Under the pieces are notes generated by a model. That model was not told the origin of the DNA, made no database searches, and saw only the letters and a list, made by a program, of their open reading frames with translations. A program made the position numbers and the translations under genes. Below are positions 43,901 through 51,861 of a stretch of DNA of 64,000 nt, one piece after another. Source of the stretch: JAVJUV01 sp040220415 (GTDB taxonomy: Bacteria; Pseudomonadota; Alphaproteobacteria; Rhodobacterales; Rhodobacteraceae); contig JAVJUV010000083.1 in the NCBI GenBank assembly GCA_040220415.1, positions 24,655-88,654 of the forward strand, in the 5' to 3' direction. Within the stretch, counting starts at the first letter, position 1. Every line of letters starts with the position of its first letter.

Positions 43901-46360
43901 CATCAGCCGCCATAGCGTCCGGAACACGGCATCCAGGGCGATCAGCGTGTCGCTGACCAGAAAGACGATCGAGAACAGCCAGCGTCCGCCGCTGCTTGAA
44001 AACCGGTGCACCGCCTCGGTCAGGCGGCCTCGCCGGATGCCGCCGGTCGCCACATTGACGACCTCTCCGATCAGATAACTGCCGGGCGCCGCCAGCGCCA
44101 GAAGCGTCCACAGCGCCGGGCTGCCGGGAAGCACGGTCCAGCCGCCGATCAGGAACAGCAGCAGCGCCGGTGCGATCAGGCTTCGGCGCAGGTTGTCGAC
44201 GATCTTCCAGCGGTCGAGCGCGCTCAGGGGATTTGGCATCCGCGTCCCGTCCGCCGACGGCACGGTTCTTCCCAGCCAGGGCATCAATTGCCAGTCGCCC
44301 CGCTGCCAGCGGTGACTGCGCATCGCGAATTCCAGGTAGGTGCCGGGAAAACCCTCGTACAGAACGATGTTGCTGGCCAGCGCCGCGCGGCTGTGGATGC
44401 CTTCGAACAGGTCGTGGCTCAGAATGCTGTTCTCCGGCACCCGTTCCGCCAGACTGCGCTGAACCGAGGCGATGTCATAAATTCCCTTGCCGACGAAAAT
44501 ACCGGTGCCGAACAGATCCTGATAGACGTCTGAAACGGCGCGGGAATAAATGTCGATGGCGGAATCGCCGGCATAGATGTGGGAAAACAGGGTGGCAGAG
44601 GCGGGACCGGGCTGCATTTCGATCCTTGGCTGCAGGATCGAATATCCCGCGACCGGCTGTCCGCTTCCGGGGTCGAACCGCGCCCGGCTCAGCGGATGCG
44701 CAAGACAGCCGATCAAGCGGGCCGCAGCGCCCGGGGGCAACCCGGTGTCGGCATCCAGCGTAATCGCGAACCGGACCTGGCGCAGCCGTGCGACCGGGCC
44801 CTCGGTCAAGGCGAAGTTGCTGGAATCGTCACCCAGCACCAGCCGGTTGAATTCCTCGAGCTTGCCGCGCTTGCGCTCCCACGCCATCCAGCATTTTTCG
44901 CACGGGTTATACCTTCGGGTCCGGTGCAGCAGGAAAAACGGTCCGCCATGGGCATCCGGGTACCGGGCATTCAGCCGTCGAATGCCGTCGACCAACTCTG
45001 TTTCGACCTGGCGGTCCGAGGGCAGATGTTCGGCCGCCGCGTCGCCCGGATCGGACAGCAGCACGAACCGCAGCGCTGGATCGGGATTCGAAAGCCGCCG
45101 CATTTCAAGCTTTTCCAGGATCGGCCGCACTTCTTGCGGCTGTGCGACGATGACGGGAACCACCACCGCCGTGGCAAAATCCTCGGGGATAGAAGTTGCG
45201 AAATCCAGTTCCGGCAGGGTCTGCGGCGGAACCACCAGGGTGATCAGCCAGTGCGCCAAAGACACGCTGAGGACCGTCGCCGGCAGCAGTGCCAGCGCCA
45301 CCCCGACGATCCACTGCGCCAGCATGGCGTCATTGGCGTAAAGATAGATGACCGGCAGCAGGAGCGCCACAACGACGCCCAGCCCAAGGCCGGCCGCATA
45401 GAGCGCTCCGGAGCGGCGCGCCAGTTGGCGGCGGATGACCTCGGTGCCCGTTGAGCGATAACCCAGCGAGGCCTCCAGGGCGGCAAGCCCCTTGTCGATC
45501 AGCCAGTATCCCACATGATCGCGACAGTCTGTTCCGGCGGCGCCCCGCGCCATATCAAGCGTCGCGCGCGCCACGTCCGGCTCTGACCGGTCGGATCTGA
45601 ACGCAAGCCTTTCCACTGCTTTTCGGTAACGCTCGCGCGTGTCGAAGGTCATCGTCGCGTAGACTTTGGCGGGATCATGGTTCAGAATGGCGTCAATCGG
45701 GCTGGTCCGGTCGACGAGATCGGGCCATTTGATGGCGTGAACAGCGGCCAGATTGCCGATCGCCGAAGCGATGCGAGCCGTCGGATCGCCGGCCTCGGCC
45801 GGATTGCCCGCGGCGGAAAACCGGCTGAGATCGAAAGGCGGCGCAAGAGCGTGGTCCAGCTGGGCGAATGCGTGCCCCAGCTTTTCAAGACAGACCAGTC
45901 TGAGCATGGATGGAAGGGCCCAAAGCTCGCCGTGGTCCAGGCTGGCGACGGCTTGGTATTCGTTGACGAAATCGACGAGCATGCGGAATGAAATCGCCGG
46001 CTGCGTCTCGTCGAGAACTGTCGCCGCCACCGCGAAAGCGCGCGGCACGCGTCCGTCGAATTCGTCGTTCACGGCCCGGAGCCGCATGTAGAACCGGGGT
46101 GGCAGATCCTCCTTCAACCGGCGGATGGCGCGTGCAACCTGATAGTCGTTGTCCAGCAGCCAGTCAGCGGCGCGCCTGTGTCCGGGCGCTGGATCGCTGC
46201 AGTAGTCAAGGAGCCTTTCCAGCCAATCCGATAATGACGACATAGACCGGAATATCGGCAGCTGGTCCGGTGGATCGCCGGAAATCCGATGCGATGCAGC
46301 CGAGCGCCGTGCAGTGATCTTGCTTTCGCTTTCCGGCGCGGTCTCGGATGTGCAAGTCAT
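37916..46360 (-). CDS. ndvB: Cyclic beta-1,2-glucan synthase (NdvB/ChvB type)
   Basis: This giant 2814-residue inner-membrane protein makes periplasmic cyclic beta-1,2-glucans from UDP-glucose. Membrane segments occur at about 322-342 and 352-372 and again after the GT84 domain. The glycosyltransferase 84 domain (about 390-850) has FAITLDADTG (D536, D538) and the SHRWQRGDWQLMPWL acceptor motif. A glycoamylase-like domain (about 1280-1500) follows, then a C-terminal GH94 phosphorylase-like region (about 1560-2790) with GTGDWNDGMDRVG as the catalytic area that sets chain length. The start overlaps the USP stop by ATGA (46357-46360). The product is a known osmoprotectant and envelope-stress glucan. 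Confidence 0.95.
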   Translation of the reverse strand: MTCTSETAPESESKITARRSAASHRISGDPPDQLPIFRSMSSLSDWLERLLDYCSDPAPGHRRAADWLLDNDYQVARAIRRLKEDLPPRFYMRLRAVNDEFDGRVPRAFAVAATVLDETQPAISFRMLVDFVNEYQAVASLDHGELWALPSMLRLVCLEKLGHAFAQLDHALAPPFDLSRFSAAGNPAEAGDPTARIASAIGNLAAVHAIKWPDLVDRTSPIDAILNHDPAKVYATMTFDTRERYRKAVERLAFRSDRSEPDVARATLDMARGAAGTDCRDHVGYWLIDKGLAALEASLGYRSTGTEVIRRQLARRSGALYAAGLGLGVVVALLLPVIYLYANDAMLAQWIVGVALALLPATVLSVSLAHWLITLVVPPQTLPELDFATSIPEDFATAVVVPVIVAQPQEVRPILEKLEMRRLSNPDPALRFVLLSDPGDAAAEHLPSDRQVETELVDGIRRLNARYPDAHGGPFFLLHRTRRYNPCEKCWMAWERKRGKLEEFNRLVLGDDSSNFALTEGPVARLRQVRFAITLDADTGLPPGAAARLIGCLAHPLSRARFDPGSGQPVAGYSILQPRIEMQPGPASATLFSHIYAGDSAIDIYSRAVSDVYQDLFGTGIFVGKGIYDIASVQRSLAERVPENSILSHDLFEGIHSRAALASNIVLYEGFPGTYLEFAMRSHRWQRGDWQLMPWLGRTVPSADGTRMPNPLSALDRWKIVDNLRRSLIAPALLLFLIGGWTVLPGSPALWTLLALAAPGSYLIGEVVNVATGGIRRGRLTEAVHRFSSSGGRWLFSIVFLVSDTLIALDAVFRTLWRLMVSKSGLMEWKSAAHASADLPRNKIRPAAWSLMWPSSAMAFVIGTHLGIFDLSALLAAAPVLTLWLAAPEIAIWTARRRRFRRDTLDEAQRDFLVGIARRTWHFFETFAGPDDNWLPPDNFQDFPTDKIAHRTSPTNVGMYLTAALAARDLGFIANSEFLIRCQNTVTSLDRMKRYRGHVLNWYDTRSLDPLEPQYVSTVDSGNLAVAMIALKHGCLEIANSPAVPVACLDGLEVVLDLSMNAARGLSALNADALTRIEGDIRKCIRQARTSPASWRGPIGELSGRHWTELERIVGQAIAQSDDIQPGTLTEIHVWLDRFHHHLIALLRDSDRYLPWLALLDRAPAAEGALVRDVARQLSPQTETAAILKHAARIGGEIDRRLAGEAHDTAIAEWLTELRRSIAEGAQQQDTLYHELVELAERANGFAYGMEFGFLYNPEARLFSIGYNLGAGQMDANHYDLLATEARLASFFAIAKQDVPVEHWFSFSRPITRLKGKPLILSWNGSMFEYLMPPIFLPSRRDTLLGESELTAVQYQQRYAAERGVPWGISESAFSATDSEGNYQYRAFGVPGLGIRRGLTRDLVVAPYATALALCVQPGSAVENLRRLAQLGAVTCYGFIEALDFTPSRISRARAHVPVQTHMAHHQGMTIAAIINALAGDVLVRRVAREKSLKAMDLLLDEQVPWDVPIDTGRADEAWERHADTHAPTVPPPWVPSLDASSPQMHLLGNGRLSTLVSASGGGGLSWQGNALTRWRSDPTQNDFGSAVYFRDTDSGALWSAGRFPTGIPGQDARTLFHQHMVETFRRDHGIATRMELTVAPFADAEVRRFTLINDSDQPRNIELTSYAEIVLAPPLDDERHPAFSKLFVRSSFLNDHQALLFQRRPRRPEAVAPVLLQKFLTEEDVYVSGFETDRGRFIGRNGNLKSPDALGRGLGGSEGWTLDPIASLQLRLRLKPMQKVQVALVTISGTSRGEVLETASQFTMGTLDRVFREAALETAREVQNAGVDLGQLPALQVLSSLLLQPNPVLRHQRAGNLNDWNGQPDLWRFGISGDHPLLLFLTDDARPPENLDVLVRAKTLWHRRGLAMDLVVLRQGASSYEGPLRERILSVLRDTHSEGLLGRDGGIHLLSSDQMSVAARRGLEAAAQVVLTDDPLMLTERLDRVLETRRPPPRFEPAFPVTFEQAQDLPRPGGLAFDNGYGGFDAETGEYVIHLTPGMRTPAPWCNVLANDGFGTIVSEAGLGFSWAVNSGEHRLTPWSNDPVADEANEVLYLRDEASAEVWTPTPAPLGHDTTCQVRHGFGYTRWTRNSQELRQECTVLVPPDAPVKLVRIRLGNVSDQARRITATYYAEWLLGALASVAKPHVVCSYDPQARAILARNPWNPEFAGRVAFLTASSEPHSVTGLRRDFLGPEGDLSAPDALARWDLGGRFVPGGDACAAYQVHLEIAPQGTTEVVFVLGEAEDTAAATDLIRVWRKAGAFDAALSDVQAAWRTRSAAVRVRTPDPALDLMVNHWLPYQNLSCRVLARAGFYQAGGAFGFRDQLQDMLALLHSDPARVRAHILNAARHQFEAGDVLHWWHPPEGRGVKTRCSDDYLWLVYVTARYVRATGDRTILADEVPFLVAPDLRDDEDDRYARYDIGETAPLIEHCARALDRMMATGAHGLPLIGTGDWNDGMDRVGAAGKGESIWLAWFQIATVRLFAPLVAGAELADRAERWQAHAKAVAEAVEEHGWDDEWYLRAFDDAGLPWGSHTNDECRIDLIAQAWSVLSGAPTGDRAAKSLEAAHTHLLDAGDRLIRLLDPPFHETERDPGYIRAYPPGIRENGGQYTHAAAWLGHAFAAVGDGDRAWEVFDIINPIRRGTTAEEADLYKREPYVLAGDVSATGLHHRQGGWSWYTGAAGWTWQLAVTGILGVDLRGATVGLNPCLPKAWGGAEVHLESPHGALSITIRDPGHLGSGAVSITVNGEKSADGTVRFPGAGKTLQVVVDLGE

Positions 46361-47388
46361 TTCACCATGTCTGCCGGATGGCGAACGCCCTCGGACCTTG
46401 CGTTGCGGAATATGTGGTTGTCCTTGCGCTTGCCAGTCTGGCGCACCATCAGCACCGGAACTGCGGACCTGTCCAGAATGAAACCCGCAACATCTCCGAC
46501 GGCGACATCGGCGTGCGCACTTTTACCGTGCGACGCCATGACCACGATATCGGCAATCTCCTCGGCGATAGCCTCGACAAGCATCCGTCTGGCGTCGCCA
46601 CCAGTGACCAGCCGGGCCGATACCGGCACACCGGCATCCTTGAGGCTGTGCTTGGCGCGGTCCAGATAACACTGGCCAACCCGCCGATTGTGCTGCGAAA
46701 TCCGGTCCTTTAGTGCAACGGTTTCCGAATCAACGGGTCCGATTTCCGTCAGCACCGGTTCCGGGGTCACATGGCACAGCACCAGCTCCGAGCGGTGCGT
46801 GCGCGCCAGCCTGATAGCCTTTGGAATCGCGCTTTCAGCCAGCGAAGATCCATCGAGCGGCACGAAGACACGGCTGTATCCCTTGAACGTCTTCGCGGTC
46901 GATTCTGCGGGAACCATGAGTACTGCTCCGACACCCGAGGCCATCACCCCACGGGCAACCTTGCTTGTCCGCCAGCGTTCCTCACCTGAACCGCGCGACA
47001 TCACGAGGATGTCGTGATGCCCCTTCTTGGCGCAGTTGCAGATTTGATCGGCCGGCTGACCCTCCAGAACTAGAACACCGATCTCGCAGTCCTCGGAACT
47101 GAATTCCTTGGCCAAGTCGGCCAGATGCGTCGAGACTTCGCGCCGCTGGATTTCCCAGTCGAGCGGATCAATTGCCTTGGCTCCGGTACCGTGTGTCTCG
47201 ATCACGCTGACAAGAACCACGCCGACTCCGAAGGCCTCTGCGACCGCCTGCGCGTGGCTGATCATGGCACGGGAATCATGCCCGACATCGACGCAGACAA
47301 TAACACCAGCGGCCTTGGTTCGCCCGGCGTCGTCGGGTCTGGACTTACCAGTATGCGGTGGGAACGCAGTAGCAGATCTTGCAGACAT
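46357..47388 (-). CDS. Universal stress protein, tandem UspA domains
   Basis: A 343-residue cytosolic protein with two UspA domains (about 28-165 and 168-315). The first has VMSRGSGEERWRTSKVARGVMASGVGAVLMVP, the second VVMASHGKSAHADVAVGDVAGFILDRSAVPVLMV, both close to the ATP-binding G-x2-G-x9-G-S/T motif though not exact. An N-terminal tail of 27 residues and a short Arg-rich C-terminus are unique. TGATG links it to the small membrane-protein gene upstream, ATGA to ndvB. USPs with two domains are typical of FNR-controlled anaerobic stress islands. Confidence 0.92.
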   Translation of the reverse strand: MSARSATAFPPHTGKSRPDDAGRTKAAGVIVCVDVGHDSRAMISHAQAVAEAFGVGVVLVSVIETHGTGAKAIDPLDWEIQRREVSTHLADLAKEFSSEDCEIGVLVLEGQPADQICNCAKKGHHDILVMSRGSGEERWRTSKVARGVMASGVGAVLMVPAESTAKTFKGYSRVFVPLDGSSLAESAIPKAIRLARTHRSELVLCHVTPEPVLTEIGPVDSETVALKDRISQHNRRVGQCYLDRAKHSLKDAGVPVSARLVTGGDARRMLVEAIAEEIADIVVMASHGKSAHADVAVGDVAGFILDRSAVPVLMVRQTGKRKDNHIFRNARSEGVRHPADMVK

Positions 47389-47666
47389 CAGGCCCTCCGA
47401 TACAATACCTGCACGCTCTGGTAGCGCGCTCGGTTATTAACTTCTGGAGCCCTCGTTTGCCTGTTTCGCGTGAATAGGCAGACTATCATAGAGCCCAGCA
47501 AGACAACGGCTATCAGGCCATTGCCGGAGAAATCTGGATTGCTTGATCCGAGACCGAGCAGGATCGCTGTCATTGCCAGGACCACGATCAACACGATCCA
47601 CAGGCGCGACTTGCGGAATCCGGATGCCGGTGCCGGTGCGCCGTTTGACTGATCGTGGTCCGTCAT
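47388..47666 (-). CDS. Small membrane protein, unknown
   Basis: A 92-residue protein with a Pro/Ala/Gly-rich N-terminus (about 1-18), two adjacent hydrophobic segments (about 23-40 and 50-64, RLWIVLIVVLAMTAILLGLG and GLIAVVLLGSMIVCLF) and an Arg-rich tail. The ribosome site GGGGAGGAT lies 5 nt upstream. Its stop overlaps the USP start by one base (TGATG). No family is recognised. Confidence 0.68.
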   Translation of the reverse strand: MTDHDQSNGAPAPASGFRKSRLWIVLIVVLAMTAILLGLGSSNPDFSGNGLIAVVLLGSMIVCLFTRNRQTRAPEVNNRARYQSVQVLYRRA

Positions 47667-48150
47667 CGATTATCCTCCCCGGATCGGTTCGTTCAGCAGC
47701 GCCCCGGAATTGGTACTGCTTTCTTGTCGGCGAAGCCCGCACCGCATCCACCTGCCGAGCCAAGATCGAAACCTGTCAGACGGGATCGCTGTCATGGGCA
47801 TTCCCGTCCGTGCGGCGCATCGTGGGGGCGCTGGACCGTTTCCTGCTTAAACAGACGCAGGCCATGGCGCTCCATTACAGGAAAATGTCGCTAGAAGTTC
47901 GGCGTTGGTGGAAGGGCGTCCGGTTCCTTCCCCGTTTAGCCGGCCGGCGCTGCACACTGCGCAAAGGGCCAGAGCCCGTGGCGGACAAGCCGCGACAATG
48001 ACCCGAGGATTGCGGCCCCGCAGCTTGGAACAGATGGCGAGGCCCGGAAAACTTGGCGGTTCGGCAAAGTCCGGGCCACGCGGATGAGCGCCGTGAACAT
48101 TTCCCCGCGACGGCTGCTGTCAGCGAAATCAGCAGACAGTGATCGGCCCA
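47667..48150. other. Gap with long leader before the USP operon
   Basis: This 484-nt stretch holds the ECF-type promoter at 47854-47878 and otherwise nothing I can support. Transcription from that promoter would leave a leader of about 180 nt before the gene at 47666. Very short frames exist (for example one whose stop overlaps the ribosome site of the 92-residue gene), but none has convincing evidence. A leader peptide or structured RNA is possible. Confidence 0.4.
47854..47878 (-). promoter_or_regulatory. ECF-type promoter, USP-NdvB operon
   Basis: Minus-strand GTAAT (47874-47878) and CGTC (47854-47857), then TGTT, are exactly 16 nt apart, with T before and G after the -35 and G before the -10. 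It is the only promoter-like site I see in front of the small membrane protein, USP and ndvB genes. Confidence 0.7.
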
Positions 48151-48957
48151 TCATGGCTTGTCGATGACACCGGCCCAATACTGATCGAGGCTGTTACGCC
48201 AGTCCTGCCCATAGCTTGCCTCGAAATGCCGCCGCTGCACCTTGGGTGCCGCCGCGAAGGCTTCGGGTGACACGTCAAGCACATAGATCTCATGATCGTT
48301 GGTCGCGCGCAGGTCGGTCCAGCGCACCGCGACCAACTCCCTGCCCAGCCCAAGAAAACCCCCACTGGAGACCAGAACATAGGCAACTGACTGCCGTTGT
48401 GAATCGAGTACGACATCCTCGATTTCCCCCAGCGAGGCATCATCGGTGGTGCGGAGATCCGCGCCTATGATCACATCCGCACGCATCAGCCGGCCCATCT
48501 CTGTCACCGGCTTGGCGTTCGCCAGATGGGCGCGCCGCCAGGCCGTCCGCATCTGCGGGTCGTCGGTTTCGATACCCACCAGGGCGTCATGCTCTTCATA
48601 TATCTGTCGCATTGAGGAGAGTACGGTCTGACAAGCCTCCTCATTGCCCTGGGAGGCATAAACGTCGGCGGCGTCGCGCAGCGCTTGAAGCTGCTGTCGC
48701 GGCGTGACGATCAGGCCATAGCCCGTGCCGTAGGTCGAGTATCCTACGCCGTAGCCGCCACCCGGTGCCAGGATACCAAAGCCGGTCTGCTGCAGTTCGT
48801 CGTCAAACGCCCTGAGATCGCTTTGGCATTGCCGGGCCACCTGCCCCTCCGAAGCCGACGCGGCCGGAAGCGATTCCACGTCCGCGGCGCGGACGGCGAA
48901 TGGCGCGCTCGCCACAAAAACGGTGATCGTCGAGGCGAGTAATCTTGATAGTTGCAT
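48151..48957 (-). CDS. Exported PRC-barrel domain protein
   Basis: I place the start at the ATG ending at 48957 (MQLSRLLASTI), after AAAGGACG, giving 268 residues. A signal peptide covers about 1-24 (cleaved after AVRA). After a Gly/Tyr-rich stretch (GGGYGVGYSTYGTGYG, about 66-81) and a helical region, a PRC-barrel domain lies near residues 165-235 (LMRADVIIGADLRTTDDASLGEIEDVVLDSQRQSVAYVLVSSGGFLGLG). PRC-barrels with signal peptides are found in alphaproteobacterial envelope-stress genes. An ECF-type promoter (49058-49082) lies about 100 nt upstream. Confidence 0.86.
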   Translation of the reverse strand: MQLSRLLASTITVFVASAPFAVRAADVESLPAASASEGQVARQCQSDLRAFDDELQQTGFGILAPGGGYGVGYSTYGTGYGLIVTPRQQLQALRDAADVYASQGNEEACQTVLSSMRQIYEEHDALVGIETDDPQMRTAWRRAHLANAKPVTEMGRLMRADVIIGADLRTTDDASLGEIEDVVLDSQRQSVAYVLVSSGGFLGLGRELVAVRWTDLRATNDHEIYVLDVSPEAFAAAPKVQRRHFEASYGQDWRNSLDQYWAGVIDKP

Positions 48958-49403
48958 GAGAACGTCCTTTCCCTGAACTTGATCCGACCGGTCATCGGTC
49001 GATCTCATGTCCCCTGCAGAGATCGGCATACTGGATGCTCCGCAGGATACCTTCACAGACGCGCGCAAAGCCGATCCATTACACCCAGGCGCCATACGAG
49101 GGACTACCGGCGGCGCAACAGGCCGGGTGTTCCGTGCGGAGCCCCATGCCCCGGCCATTGCACCAACCTGCCGGGTCCGTTTCACAAATCGCAATTGCCG
49201 GCTCACATGCGGTTTCATCGAGCGGTCGATGAGCCGACCGGAAGATGAGCATCCGATTTTCTGCCAGAGCAAGCGCCAGGGGTTCGTGATTCCGAAGACC
49301 ATCACCGCGATCCGGTTTCCGGGGCGATCCTTGTCCGGCATCCCGCAGTGATGGATCGCGGTATTCTGGATGTATTCGGGCTGGCGCGGTCTGGCTGCCC
49401 TTG
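48958..49403. other. Gap between PRC-barrel gene and atpG
   Basis: This 446-nt stretch holds the promoter of the PRC-barrel gene (49058-49082) and the 3' end of the N-ATPase transcript. An in-frame extension of the PRC-barrel gene runs through much of it, but its composition and the clear signal peptide at 48957 argue against it. I see no T-tailed terminator. Confidence 0.4.
49058..49082 (-). promoter_or_regulatory. ECF-type promoter, PRC-barrel gene
   Basis: Minus-strand GTAAT (49078-49082) and CGTC (49058-49061), then TGTG, are exactly 16 nt apart, with full TGTAATG and GCGTCT context. The leader would be about 95 nt. Confidence 0.7.
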
Positions 49404-50318
49404 TCAGCTATCGGGATCCGTCCTCTTTCGTGACTTGCCGGCGTAGCGGTCCCTGGCAGCCTCGAACCCGATGATGACATCCAGAAGCTCGGTCGTGATC
49501 TCGTCCTGACGCACGGCGCGGGATTCTGCGGTCAGGTTCTCCAGCCGTTCGTCTACCGATTGTTCCGCCTGCTGCATTCTGGCCAGCCGCGCGGCATTTT
49601 CCGTCACCAGGGCTTCGGCGGCGGCGCGGAACATGCTGGCGAACAGATAGCTGCGGATCAGCGCCGCTAGCATTCGGTCGGCGGGCAGCCGGAATTGCGG
49701 CAGGCTGCGCGACTCCCACGGTCGGCTTGCCAGCTCCGAGATTAGACCGGGGTCGAGCGGAAGCAGGCATTGCGCGACGGGGCTCTGCTGGCCGCCCCCC
49801 GCGCGCTGCATGAAAACCAGCGTCACCGCGGTCGTGCCCGAGCGCGCTGCGCGCCGTACGTCGTCGAGCCGCGCGATCAGACTGCCGGCAAGGCGCCCCA
49901 GCCCATCGGTCGTCACGGGCGGGAACAAGGCCGCCTCCGACGGGATACCGAGGTCGTGCAGTGCCCTCTCCATCCTTGCGCCGACGCAGATCACCCGCGC
50001 GGCCCGGTCCCCGGCGGTCTGCCGCGCGACTTCGGCGGCGACAAGCTCGTTGTAGTTGCCGCACAGCCCGTGGTCGGAACCGAAGGCGATGACGACGGAC
50101 ACCGCGCCATCGGCATCCACCGCGGGCAACGCGCCGTGGCGGTGAAGAAATGCCTGAAATCCGGCAAGCACCGTGTCGCGATAGGCTTCGATCGACCGCG
50201 CCGCGCGGTCATAGGGCAGCGCGTTGATCGCCGAGATCGTCTTCATCGTGCGCACGATGCTGCGAATGCTGCGCAGCGTCCCCGTGCGGTGCGACAGAAG
50301 CTCAAGCGTTTGCGCCAT
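49404..50318 (-). CDS. atpG: N-ATPase F1 gamma subunit
   Basis: I choose the ATG ending at 50318 (MAQTLELLSHRTGTL), giving 304 residues; it overlaps atpA by 17 nt. The N-terminal helix LRSIRSIVRTMKTISAINALPYDRAARSIEAY and the C-terminal helix MQQAEQSVDERLENLTAESRAVRQDEITTELLDVIIGFEA form the rotor stalk coiled coil. The sequence is divergent from housekeeping gamma subunits, as expected for the N-type branch. It is the last gene of the atpDCQRBEFAG order. Confidence 0.92.
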   Translation of the reverse strand: MAQTLELLSHRTGTLRSIRSIVRTMKTISAINALPYDRAARSIEAYRDTVLAGFQAFLHRHGALPAVDADGAVSVVIAFGSDHGLCGNYNELVAAEVARQTAGDRAARVICVGARMERALHDLGIPSEAALFPPVTTDGLGRLAGSLIARLDDVRRAARSGTTAVTLVFMQRAGGGQQSPVAQCLLPLDPGLISELASRPWESRSLPQFRLPADRMLAALIRSYLFASMFRAAAEALVTENAARLARMQQAEQSVDERLENLTAESRAVRQDEITTELLDVIIGFEAARDRYAGKSRKRTDPDS

Positions 50319-51861
50319 CGTCCCCGCCCTTCTGGCCGCCCGTCGCCGGTCCGCCGGGACCGGCCGCGCGCCGCGCCGTCTCCACGATCCGCGCACGGTC
50401 CTCGTCCGACAGCGGCTCGTTTCCGGCGATCCGGGCCGCCAGCCCTTGATCGTCCGATCGCATCGCGCTGCGGATGGCGGCGCCGGCCGCAGCAACGGCG
50501 GACGCGTCCATACCGTCTAGCACGCCCTCCATCGCGGCGATCAGAACCGCAAGCTGGGCCAACGCCGGCATCGGATCACGCTCCGGCTGGCGCAGGGCGG
50601 CGCGGACCGCCGCGCCCCGCGTCAGGCGCGCCCGTGTCGCCTGGTCGAGCCGCGTGCCGAAACGGGCGAATTCCTCCAACTCCTCGAACTGCGACAACGT
50701 CACCCGCAGATTGCCGGCAACCTCACGGAACGCGCGGCTTTGCGCCTTACCGCCGACCCGCGACACCGACACACCCAGGTCGACTGCCGGAAACTGGTTC
50801 TTGCGCACCAGACGCGGCGACAGGTAGATTTGTCCGTCGGTAATCGAAATCAGGTTCGTCGGGATATAGGCCGACAGGTTCTCGGCCTGGGTCTCGACGA
50901 TGGGCAATGCGGTGATCGACCCACCACCGGCGGAGTGCGCGAACTGGCCGGCGCGCTCCAGCAGACGGGCGTGCACGTAGAATATGTCGCCCGGAAACGC
51001 CTCGCGTCCCGGGGGTCGGCGCAGAAGCAGCGAAAGTTCGCGATAGGAATGCGCATGGTGGGTCAGATCGTCCATCACCACCAGCACGTCCCTGCCCCTC
51101 GCGGCGAACGCCTCGGCGACGGTCATGGCGGCATAGGGCGCGATATAGGACAGTCCCGGCGCATCCTCGTCGCCCGCCACGAGCACGACGGTCTGCTCGA
51201 TCATGCCGTCCGCGCCGAGTGCGCCGATCACCTTGGCAACCGCATCGCCGCGCTGGCCGATGGCGCAATAGACGCAAATCACGCCGGTGTCCTTCTGGTT
51301 CAGGATGGTGTCCACGGCGATCGAGGTCTTGCCGGTCTGGCGGTCGCCGACGATCAATTCGCGCTGACCCAATCCCACCGGCACGGCGGCGTCGATCACT
51401 TTCAGCCCCGAGGCGAGCGGACGCTCTACGGCGCTCCGGCTCAGGATGCCGGGTGCCTCCGCCTCGACCGGCCGAAGGATGACCGATTCAACCGGCCCCT
51501 TGCCGTCGAGAGGCCGCCCGAGAGCATCGACCACGCGTCCCAGCAGGGCCGGCCCGACTGGGACGCTGACAACCCGGCCCGTGCGCGACACCTCCTCGCC
51601 GGGAATCACGACTTCGGACGGGCCGAGCAGGACAACGCCGAGCCTGCCGGGTTCCACGTCGAACACGATGCCGCGGATGCCCGAAGCGAATTCGAGAAGC
51701 TCGTCGGCGAGCGCGTGGGCCAGCCCGGTGACGATGGCGACGCCGGCGCCGACCTCGGCCACCCGGCCGATCTCGCTGACCTTCGGGGCTGGTGGCGGGC
51801 TGTCCAGCAGCGCCTGCACCAGGTCAAGTGGCCCGGCGTCGCGGCGGCCATCAGGCTGCAT
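50302..51861 (-). CDS. atpA: N-ATPase F1 alpha subunit
   Basis: A 519-residue non-catalytic nucleotide-binding subunit. The P-loop is GDRQTGKTSIAVDTI (about 171-185), and YIAPYAAMTVAEAF, ALPIVETQAENLSAYIPTNLISITDGQIYL, and VSRVGGKAQSRAF are the conserved alpha blocks. It has an N-terminal PKVSEIGRVAEVGAGVAIVTGL beta-barrel start. Overlaps with atpF (11 nt) and atpG (17 nt) show tight coupling. Confidence 0.95.
   Translation of the reverse strand: MQPDGRRDAGPLDLVQALLDSPPPAPKVSEIGRVAEVGAGVAIVTGLAHALADELLEFASGIRGIVFDVEPGRLGVVLLGPSEVVIPGEEVSRTGRVVSVPVGPALLGRVVDALGRPLDGKGPVESVILRPVEAEAPGILSRSAVERPLASGLKVIDAAVPVGLGQRELIVGDRQTGKTSIAVDTILNQKDTGVICVYCAIGQRGDAVAKVIGALGADGMIEQTVVLVAGDEDAPGLSYIAPYAAMTVAEAFAARGRDVLVVMDDLTHHAHSYRELSLLLRRPPGREAFPGDIFYVHARLLERAGQFAHSAGGGSITALPIVETQAENLSAYIPTNLISITDGQIYLSPRLVRKNQFPAVDLGVSVSRVGGKAQSRAFREVAGNLRVTLSQFEELEEFARFGTRLDQATRARLTRGAAVRAALRQPERDPMPALAQLAVLIAAMEGVLDGMDASAVAAAGAAIRSAMRSDDQGLAARIAGNEPLSDEDRARIVETARRAAGPGGPATGGQKGGDDGANA

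Noticed and set aside
48958..49341. N-terminal extension of the PRC-barrel gene
   Set aside because: The downstream ATG is followed by a clear signal peptide and preceded by a good ribosome site; the extension would bury the signal peptide and the promoter at 49058-49082.
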